NCBI GenBank assembly: GCA_040007095.1
Contig: JBDTVS010000062.1
Span: forward strand, 1-26,242
Direction of reading: 5' to 3'
Length of the DNA stretch: 26,242 nucleotides
From: JBDTVS01 sp040007095
Lineage (GTDB): Bacteria > Acidobacteriota > Vicinamibacteria > Vicinamibacterales > CAVVIG01
Shown: piece by piece, positions 20,786-26,242 of the stretch
How the letters are laid out: each line of letters begins with the position of its first letter
Position numbering within the stretch: position 1 is the stretch's first letter
Program-made: the position numbers and the translations under genes
The notes under the pieces: model-generated
The model's database searches: none
What the model saw: only the letters and a program-made list of their open reading frames with translations
Told to the model about the DNA's origin: nothing

Positions 20786-21955
20786 CTATTCCGACGTCGA
20801 TCGGTCCGGCGTCAGCCACCCGAAAATGCGACTCGACTCGGGGGCTGTCGCCTTCTCGGGTTTCGTCGTATCGCCCGAGCCGGTGAGCGTCTGAGCAAAC
20901 GTATGGAACGAGCTGGCCAGTCTGCCGCGGTTCGACTTCGCGAGCGGCTGCCCTTTGTTCAAGGAGGCGATCGCCTGGCGGTAGTCGCTCGGAAACGAAA
21001 ACAGGATGCGCGCGTTCAGCGCCTTCTGAATATCCTCCGCCGCGATCTCGGACTGACGATCGGCGCGGTTGACCAGAATGCCGATGCGTTCGGCGCCGTA
21101 CCGCTGCCGTAAGCGCGTCACCAGGCTCTGTGCGTTGCGAACGGTCGGGAGCTCCTGATTGACCACGACGAAAATCCCCGCGGCCGCATCGAGGGCATCC
21201 ACCAGCGATGACTCCGCTCGCGGTACATCGAGCACGACAAACCGGTAATAGCGAACGGCGAAGTCGATCAACGTGCGAACTTTCTGCAAATCCAACGGCG
21301 CAGCAAGTGGCGTGACCCGCGGGCTGACCGGCAACAGATCCAGGCTCGGCGAGGTACGGACAATCAGGCTGCGGAAGAACGCCTCGTCGAGGCGATGCGT
21401 GTTCTCGAGCGCCTCGATCACGGTGAACCGCGGCTCGGAGGCGAAGAACGTCCCGGTATCACCCGACGCCAGATTCAAGTCGATCAGCAGCACTTCACCG
21501 CTGGTCTGCGCCAACGCCTGTGCGAGGTTGACGGCAATCGTCGTGGCCCCGACGCCGCCCTTGGCGCCGACGATCGCGAAGACGCTGCCCCCGCTTGGTG
21601 CGGCCTGCTGAAGCAGCCGGCTGATCGCCGACTCGACGCTCTCCTGCGTCACCGGCTCGGGCACGCATTCGTTCACGCCGGCACGCATCGCCTCGAGCAT
21701 CAACGCCGGATCGAGCGACGAACAGATAATCGCGATCCCGATGGCAGGGTGGGACCGCTTGATCGTGGGAATGACGCCGAGCAGACCTCTCTGCGCCCGC
21801 ACGTCGACGAGCACCACGTCTGGTAGAACGGTCGTGCCTCGCACTGGCGCCGACAGCTCGTCTGCCCTGAGCGGCATGCACCGAAGGCCCGCGGCGCGGA
21901 GCCATGCCTCGAGCTGTCGATCGTCTCCGCCGATGATGCCGACTGTCCCCGTCAC
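20786..21955 (-). CDS. cpaE: TadZ/CpaE, pilus-localizing ATPase
   Basis: A 389-aa protein with an atypical receiver-like N-terminal domain (about 1-115, 'DVVLVDVRAQRGLLGVIPTI' and 'VPEPVTQESVESAI') and a MinD/ParA-like ATPase domain. The deviant Walker A 'VGAKGGVGATTIAVNLA' lies near residue 132, followed by 'VLLIDLNLASGDTGTFF' and 'FVVLDVPRAESSLVDALDAA'. TadZ proteins mark the pole or site where the Tad machine assembles. The GTG at 21955 is chosen because AAGGA lies six bases upstream and it starts right after the secretin stop. The longer frame to 22036 would run into the secretin gene and add an Arg-rich leader that does not fit the family. Confidence 0.92.
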   Translation of the reverse strand: MTGTVGIIGGDDRQLEAWLRAAGLRCMPLRADELSAPVRGTTVLPDVVLVDVRAQRGLLGVIPTIKRSHPAIGIAIICSSLDPALMLEAMRAGVNECVPEPVTQESVESAISRLLQQAAPSGGSVFAIVGAKGGVGATTIAVNLAQALAQTSGEVLLIDLNLASGDTGTFFASEPRFTVIEALENTHRLDEAFFRSLIVRTSPSLDLLPVSPRVTPLAAPLDLQKVRTLIDFAVRYYRFVVLDVPRAESSLVDALDAAAGIFVVVNQELPTVRNAQSLVTRLRQRYGAERIGILVNRADRQSEIAAEDIQKALNARILFSFPSDYRQAIASLNKGQPLAKSNRGRLASSFHTFAQTLTGSGDTTKPEKATAPESSRIFGWLTPDRSTSE

Positions 21956-21965
21956 AAATGTCCTT

Positions 21966-23426
21966 CTACTTCTTGGGCGCTTTGCCCGCCGTCTTGTCCG
22001 ACTGCGGCGCGGGCCCATCGACCACGCCCCCGCCACCTTCGAGTTGGGCGCCGATGTCGTCGCCCGTCTTGAGAAAGCGCTCCGGCATCGTCGGGAGCGG
22101 CGGTACTTCGTCGGGATCGAGCGCGCGCACGAGCCGCGGCGTGATGAGCACCATCAACTCCGTGCGCGCAAGCCGATCGGACTTGCTCCTGAAGAGGTAC
22201 CCGATAATCGGCAGACTGCCAAGAAACGGCACCTGCTGATTGTCATTCTGTGTCACGTTGTCGAGCAACCCGGCGATGGCGAACGATTGGCCGTCGCGCA
22301 GTTCCACGTCGGTTTCAGCGCGGCGGACGATCAGCGCGGGAATCCGGAAGCCCGAGAGTGTGACGCCATTGGCAAAATCAAGCGAGCTCACTTCTGGTTT
22401 CACGTGTAAGCGAATCACATCGCCGGCGATGGTCGGCTTGAACGTCAGCCGGATACCGAATTCCTTGTACGCCACGGTCACGCTGTTGGAGGTTCCGCCT
22501 TGAACGATCGGGACCGGCACTTCTCCGCCCGCCAGAAAGCTCGCTTCCTGCCCGTTGTAGGCGATGAGATTCGGCTCCGCCAGACTCTGAATGAGCCCCC
22601 TCGTCTGGAGCGCCTTGATGACGGCGCCAACCTGGTACTTCGTATTGAACACGAACAGATTCAGGAAGTCGCTGAATGTGAGCGCGCTGTTGGTCGCGCC
22701 GTTGGTGAAACTCGGTGCCGCAAACTGCTGCGTCGAGGTGCGCGCGATCACATCCTTCTCGCCGTTGGCGCCGGTAAACAGGGAGATGCCCGCTTCCGTG
22801 AGCGCGCTGCGATTCACTTCCGCAAAGCGGACCTGCAGCATGACCTGCTGGCTCTCGATACCCCCGGGGATGCGGAGCAGGTTGATCACCTTCGATTTCG
22901 ACGACGTCTTCTCGGCGATTTCGCCCGCCTTCAGCATCACCGCGTTGCTCGAGACGCGGCCGGAGAGGGTGGTCGCTTCCTCGTTGACCGTCACCAGGAT
23001 GTCTTCGCCGGGGAACAGTCCGCGAAGCTGCTGTTGGAGCGCGCCGACACCGGGATCAACGACGAGATCGTATTGAAGACGCTGGCCGGCGCCCCACATG
23101 ATCAGGCTGATCGTGCCGGGTGCCTTGCCATCGATGAGGACTTCGCGCGGCGCGACCACCGTGGCGTCGGCAATCGCAGGATTCGTGACGGCGATCCGGG
23201 TGATGTCAAAGTCGGTGGCCAGGACGGTCGAACGGCCGGCCGTCAGCACGATGCGATCGATCGACGAGGCCGCGGACTGCGCCGGAGTCGTCTGCGTGGC
23301 GGCGGGCTGCCCGGCAGCGGGAGCCGGCTGCTGCGCCGCGCTCAGCGGGACGCCGGCGCCACACGCAGCAAGCCACGACACGACGACGAAGGTCCTGGCG
23401 GGACGAGACTGCCAAATATTCATCAT
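21966..23426 (-). CDS. cpaC: CpaC/RcpA outer-membrane secretin
   Basis: A 486-aa secretin forming the outer-membrane channel for the Flp pilus. The signal peptide (MMNIWQSRPARTFVVVSWLA, then ACGAGVPLSAAQ) precedes a low-complexity Gln/Pro/Ala stretch. Next is the pilus-secretin N-domain 'LTAGRSTVLATDFDITRIAV', then a BON-like region 'TVNEEATTLSGRVSSNAVML', and the secretin core with 'VMLQVRFAEVNRSALTEAGI', 'LIQSLAEPNLIAYNGQEASF' and 'FLGSLPIIGYLFRSKSDRLARTELMVLITPRLV'. The C-terminal tail is Gly/Pro-rich. ATG 23426 (or 23423) is chosen because it begins a clean signal peptide; the frame's first ATG at 23474 would overlap cpaB and disrupt it. Confidence 0.93.
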   Translation of the reverse strand: MMNIWQSRPARTFVVVSWLAACGAGVPLSAAQQPAPAAGQPAATQTTPAQSAASSIDRIVLTAGRSTVLATDFDITRIAVTNPAIADATVVAPREVLIDGKAPGTISLIMWGAGQRLQYDLVVDPGVGALQQQLRGLFPGEDILVTVNEEATTLSGRVSSNAVMLKAGEIAEKTSSKSKVINLLRIPGGIESQQVMLQVRFAEVNRSALTEAGISLFTGANGEKDVIARTSTQQFAAPSFTNGATNSALTFSDFLNLFVFNTKYQVGAVIKALQTRGLIQSLAEPNLIAYNGQEASFLAGGEVPVPIVQGGTSNSVTVAYKEFGIRLTFKPTIAGDVIRLHVKPEVSSLDFANGVTLSGFRIPALIVRRAETDVELRDGQSFAIAGLLDNVTQNDNQQVPFLGSLPIIGYLFRSKSDRLARTELMVLITPRLVRALDPDEVPPLPTMPERFLKTGDDIGAQLEGGGGVVDGPAPQSDKTAGKAPKK

Positions 23427-23470
23427 GTGACTACTGAATTCCTCTCGTTCGGCGAATGGCCTCGGCCACA

Positions 23471-24340
23471 TCAATGAATGGCCTCGGAGCTGCGCTTCGC
23501 AGCCCGAATGGCCTCGACAATGTACGGCGGGGGCGGCAGAGGCGGAGGCACGATCGGCGCCGCCACCGGCGCGGGCGGGGCGACGGCCCTCGGCCGGCTC
23601 GGCGCCGCCGGTGCGGCGACGCGCGTCTCCTCTCCCACGAACAAGCTGCCTGACCTCGTTCCGCGGGTCGCCGTCGGCGCTGCGTCGAGGGGATTCCTGA
23701 GCGCGAGCATGATTTGCCCTTCCGAAGACGCCAGCACCGTGCGTTCCGCATCGTCCGGCGTCATCAGCAACGTGACGACCGACGAAGGCATGGCCTCTCC
23801 CGCCTTCGCTTTCTCCTGGTCGTAGCGCGTGCCGGCGGTCAGCACCTGCACGTTGCTCGCGACGATGCGCGTTTCGCTCTCGGTCTGGCGTTTGAGCGTG
23901 ACGTACAAATCGACGTGGGTACCTGGGACGACGAACCCGGCCACGCCGACCACCTCGTTCACGCGCACGGAGATTGCCCGCATGCCAGGCGGGATGGTCG
24001 GCGGCAGGCCTGCGCCCGCTTCAAGCGGCGCGAGCTTCGCGTCGGTGACCGGCTCGTTCTCGAGCACGGCCGAAATCACCCCGCGATTCACGACTTCGTC
24101 CACCTTGGCGTGTGCGCCCGCCAACGGCGCCCGCGACGGCCACGGCACCACCTTCACATCGGCCGCTGTCAGCCGCACGCCCATCGCGAGCGGCCGGGTC
24201 GCCACGATGACGAAGGTATGCGCCACCTCCACTTCGCGCACCGGCATCCGCTGGATGGCGCGGTAGACCCCGAACGTGGCCAGGCCCGCGACCACAATGG
24301 CGACGAAAACAACAATCAGCGTGCGCGTATTGCGATTCAT
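23471..24340 (-). CDS. cpaB: CpaB/RcpC pilus assembly protein
   Basis: A 289-aa periplasmic pilus-assembly protein with one N-terminal membrane anchor (about 8-28, 'LIVVFVAIVVAGLATFGVY'). An SAF domain follows (about 42-105, 'FVIVATRPLAMGVRLTAADV', 'VVNRGVISAVLENEPVTDA'), then the RcpC region 'PPGMRAISVRVNEVVGVAGFVVPGTHVDLYVT' and 'SSVVTLLMTPDDAERTVLASSEGQIMLALRNP'. The last 55 residues are an unusual Pro/Ala tail (AAPAAPSRPRAVAPPAPVAA, then PIVPPPLPPPPY). CpaB works with the secretin in the periplasm. It lies 44 bases after cpaA and 44 bases before the chosen secretin start. Confidence 0.92.
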   Translation of the reverse strand: MNRNTRTLIVVFVAIVVAGLATFGVYRAIQRMPVREVEVAHTFVIVATRPLAMGVRLTAADVKVVPWPSRAPLAGAHAKVDEVVNRGVISAVLENEPVTDAKLAPLEAGAGLPPTIPPGMRAISVRVNEVVGVAGFVVPGTHVDLYVTLKRQTESETRIVASNVQVLTAGTRYDQEKAKAGEAMPSSVVTLLMTPDDAERTVLASSEGQIMLALRNPLDAAPTATRGTRSGSLFVGEETRVAAPAAPSRPRAVAPPAPVAAPIVPPPLPPPPYIVEAIRAAKRSSEAIH

Positions 24341-24384
24341 AGAAATTTGCCCTGGGATCTCATGGCTTCGTGCGCATCCTCACG

Positions 24385-24909
24385 TCATTTCATCAAGATC
24401 ATGGCGACGGCGCCAGCCGCGATCGGAATGGCATAAGGCAGGCGTGGCCCGCGGGCGGTTGCCAGCGTCAGCTCCGGCAGCGGCCGCACGCCCATTACTC
24501 GCCAGTAGCTCAGCAACATCCGGACGTTGGCCACGGCCTGGCGCGCGTAGCCGGTGGCCAGGGCGACGATCACACCCATCACACCGCCTGCGACCATCGC
24601 GTAAATCGCCACCCAGAACGCCTCGAGCGGACCCACCCAGGCGCCGAGGCAGGCCAACAATTTCACGTCGCCCGCGCCCATGCCGCCGAGTAGGAACATC
24701 GGCAGGAAGAGTGCGAGTCCCACGCCCCATCCTTCGAGGCTGGTCAGCAATCCGTTGAATCCGTGATTCGTCAAGGCATACACGAGCCCGACGGCGGCGC
24801 CGCCGAACGTCAGTAGGTTGGGAATACGACGCGTTCGCAGGTCGAACGCACATGCGAGACCGCCGAGGAACAACGCCATCACGTGACTAGTCTGCATTCC
24901 CAGGATCAT
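24385..24909 (-). CDS. cpaA: CpaA/TadV prepilin peptidase
   Basis: A 174-aa A24-family aspartic prepilin peptidase with about six membrane helices. The two catalytic Asp motifs are visible: 'CAFDLRTRRIPNLLT' near residue 22 and 'GGMGAGDVKLLACLGAW' (the GxGD signature) near residue 79. It cleaves the Flp prepilins encoded just upstream. ATG 24909 is chosen because AAGGA lies four bases before it and the protein then begins at the first membrane helix; the frame continues to 25035 but that leader is hydrophilic and unlike the family. ATG 24897 is also possible. Confidence 0.9.
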   Translation of the reverse strand: MILGMQTSHVMALFLGGLACAFDLRTRRIPNLLTFGGAAVGLVYALTNHGFNGLLTSLEGWGVGLALFLPMFLLGGMGAGDVKLLACLGAWVGPLEAFWVAIYAMVAGGVMGVIVALATGYARQAVANVRMLLSYWRVMGVRPLPELTLATARGPRLPYAIPIAAGAVAMILMK

Positions 24910-25415
24910 TTGGTCCTTGGCGTTGGCGAGAGCGGTTGATCGTCCCTGACCGGTGATCAGTGTCGCATCAATTATCGCGCTCGCTTCAAGACGATGCGGG
25001 CTCGGCGCACCGGCGCTGGGCAGGAGCCCGTTCACCTAGCGGCTCGCGACGATTTTCGACGGGCAATCTACACATCCGCAACGAAAGCGCCGCTTGACGT
25101 TTCTAGCAGCCAATTCCAGTTATCGGCTGCTAAAGGTCTATTCTGTCATTTCATCGACTGGATGTCTGCGAGAATCTGGGACTGAAGCCCGAGGATTCGA
25201 GACTCAAGTCAGCGCTTTTGGAGCGGTCGCCCACCTGAGTGCGCTAGCCCTGCAGCGTCCGCCGCGGACTTGGAGAGAACCCGGCGACTGACGTGTTCAA
25301 GGGAAGATTATCACGGACGGAACGAGGGTCGACGGCCGGAACCAATGGTAAGAATCGCCCGCTGGAAAGAGCAGCTCCGGGCCGCGGGCGCGTCCCGTGC
25401 GATTAAGGGTTCGGT
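24910..25415. other. 506-base gap between second flp and cpaA, with an 8-bp hairpin
   Basis: No gene is supported on either strand. An exact inverted repeat TAGCAGCC (25104-25111) and GGCTGCTA (25125-25132) with a 13-base loop lies near the middle. The gap is large for an operon interior, so cpaA and the downstream genes may have their own promoter here, separate from the pilin genes. TadE/F/G-type pseudopilins often found in this neighbourhood are not present. Confidence 0.45.
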
Positions 25416-25589
25416 TTACGACGCAGCGACGAATGAGGCATCGATGTCAGCGAACTTCGCGTTCAGACTGCTGGCAAGCGCTGCCATGGCGGTGAAACAA
25501 CCCAGTGCGATGAGCCCTCCGAGGAGGGCATATTCGATGAGATCCTGCCCCTCACTGTCAAAAATAAGGGCAACGATGAGCTTCGTCAT
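25416..25589 (-). CDS. flp: Flp-family pilin, second copy
   Basis: A 57-aa prepilin starting MTKLIVALIFDSEGQDLIEY and continuing ALLGGLIALGCFTAMAALAS. It has the Flp cleavage site 'G|QDLIEY', with Glu at +5 and Tyr at +6 of the mature protein, then a hydrophobic helix of about 22 residues and a polar tail ending AAS. It aligns over its full length with the first pilin but differs at many residues, including a Cys in the membrane helix and a shorter basic leader. The ribosome-binding site is weak (GGCAGG before ATG 25589). It lies 139 bases downstream of the first pilin, separated by a strong hairpin, so it is probably made at a lower level. Confidence 0.88.
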   Translation of the reverse strand: MTKLIVALIFDSEGQDLIEYALLGGLIALGCFTAMAALASSLNAKFADIDASFVAAS

Positions 25590-25678
25590 TTCGCCTGCCA
25601 GGCTTCCGCCGCGATACGCAGATCGGTACCGTCATGATTGGGACGAAGGTGTGATGAAGTTGTGAGGCGGGCCACAGC

Positions 25679-25706
25679 GGGCGAATCGGTGGTACCCGAT
25701 CCGCCC
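25679..25706 (-). terminator. Strong hairpin after the first flp gene (attenuator or mRNA stabilizer)
   Basis: On the minus strand GGGCGGATCGG pairs with CCGATTCGCCC around a six-base loop, an 11-bp stem with one G-U pair. It begins 23 bases past the first pilin stop. No U tract follows, so it is more likely a partial terminator or 3'-end protector that favours the major pilin message. Confidence 0.55.
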
Positions 25707-25728
25707 GGCCGCAGCCATCGACGGAGTG

Positions 25729-25902
25729 TTACGACGCTGAGGTCACGGAGCTGCCGATGACGCCAAACTCCGAACTGATGCTGCCTGCGAGCGCGCCCAT
25801 CGCGACCGTGGTGGCCAAGCCGATCAGGGCGGCCAGCAACGCGTACTCGATGAGATCCTGACCTTCGGTCTCTCGAACGAAACGTAACAACAGCTTCTTC
25901 AT
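25729..25902 (-). CDS. flp: Flp-family pilin, first copy (probable major pilin)
   Basis: A 57-aa prepilin: MKKLLLRFVRETEGQDLIEY and then ALLAALIGLATTVAMGALAG, with a tail rich in Ser/Gly. The basic leader (KK, R, R) followed by 'EG|QDLIEY' is the Flp/Fap prepilin peptidase site, and the hydrophobic helix behind it packs the pilus. ATG 25902 is chosen because AGAGGG lies six bases upstream and the Lys-Lys leader starts there; the frame open to 25998 has no family similarity before that point. It is the first gene of the Tad locus and shares near-identical spacing and motif with the second pilin. Confidence 0.92.
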   Translation of the reverse strand: MKKLLLRFVRETEGQDLIEYALLAALIGLATTVAMGALAGSISSEFGVIGSSVTSAS

Positions 25903-26242
25903 GGTTGCCCTCTGGTTTTGACTCGGTGATAGAAATCGACGATCGCGGGGTTGTTCCCGCCGACCAGAAAAACGAACTGCCGGCTTTACGGCCAACATGT
26001 ACGCGGCTCAATGAATATCATGAATCGAAGCAATGATGATGCCGAAATGTCGAGATAGTGCGAAAACAAGCGATCTACTGATGTAACAGACTGCAAGCAA
26101 TGACTTTAATGGCGAGCATCCTGGAAAATGGCAGTCTGGCTTGGCCAATGGAAAGACAAAGAGGGCAAGGATAAAAGTCTGACGTTTGCATGATTTGTAA
26201 GATCTGGCGCATTCCATAAATGACCCTTGAGTCATTTAAAGA
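25903..26242. other. AT-richer upstream region of the Tad locus
   Basis: No gene is supported. On the pilin-mRNA side there is a small hairpin GCGGG-gttgtt-CCCGC (25945-25960). At the far end a perfect inverted repeat TAAATGAC-ccttga-GTCATTTA lies at 26217-26238. The base composition drops clearly below that of the flanking genes from about 26000 onward, as expected for a control region. No -24/-12 sigma-54 site or riboswitch core was recognised. Confidence 0.45.

Noticed and set aside
25270..25665. Plus-strand frame of 131 aa over the second pilin
   Set aside because: It is the antisense shadow of the Flp pilin at 25416-25589 and has no ribosome-binding site or domain.
25903..26000. Possible c-di-GMP riboswitch in the flp leader, suggested by a pilus target and paired GC stems
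   Set aside because: The conserved GEMM core segments are not present; only short simple hairpins were found.
26008..26235. Minus-strand frame of 75 aa, Cys/Phe/Ser-rich
   Set aside because: It lies in AT-rich control DNA, has no ribosome-binding site and no family resemblance.
1..26242. CRISPR array, insertion sequence or prophage
   Set aside because: No regularly spaced direct repeats, transposase or integrase motifs, or terminal inverted repeats were seen.

Overview
The window is high-GC bacterial chromosome. Its gene set suggests an Acidobacteriota genome, perhaps class Vicinamibacteria: a secreted 'DGRPDFSGLW' protein, a VWFA-type secreted protein, DUF6282, a Tad locus carrying a wHTH-AAA ATPase and a TPR lipoprotein, and small basic 'ERMKKYWAERRK' proteins. 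This taxonomic call is inference from gene content; there is no rRNA or other marker here.

Layout. 1-5.9 kb: a 5'-truncated secreted protein, a divergent DinB/cupin pair, an exported DUF6282 amidohydrolase-like protein, a KdpE-like regulator with a KdpD-like kinase that lacks the usual N-terminal sensor half, and a small basic protein. 6.1-11.2 kb: a nucleoside/nucleobase salvage island holding deoC and an rpiB-like gene (minus), hpt (plus), an mtaD-like deaminase with a signal peptide (minus), upp (plus) and an overlapping citryl-CoA-lyase-like gene (plus). 11.2-12.9 kb: a glycine-zipper membrane protein, tRNA-Val(CAC), a structured non-coding stretch, and a DUF1778/GNAT toxin-antitoxin pair with overlapping inverted repeats at its promoter. 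13.0-25.9 kb: one long minus-strand Tad/Flp pilus locus. In transcription order it reads flp, flp, cpaA/tadV, cpaB/rcpC, cpaC/rcpA, cpaE/tadZ, cpaF/tadA, tadB, tadC, a 31-aa membrane peptide, a TPR lipoprotein, a wHTH-AAA ATPase, and a tandem VWA secreted protein. 25.9-26.24 kb is the AT-richer upstream region.

Most interesting system: the DeoC and RpiB-like enzymes look like bacterial-microcompartment cargo. DeoC starts with an amphipathic helix like the PduP/PduD encapsulation peptides, then a Cys-rich linker. The RpiB-like protein starts with an EutQ-like 'ITPLAQD' segment and has Asp where RpiB normally has its catalytic Cys. This pairing is the signature of the sugar-phosphate-utilizing (SPU) microcompartment class, but no shell gene lies in the window, so this would be a satellite cargo cassette.

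Second theme: several genes (DinB, histidine kinase, mtaD, upp, hpt) have a -10 hexamer 5-9 nt before the start codon and no Shine-Dalgarno, which implies leaderless transcripts. Two divergent pairs (rpiB/hpt and mtaD/upp) are separated by only 20-21 bp. Three genes too short for routine calling were found by eye: two 57-aa Flp pilins and the 31-aa membrane peptide.
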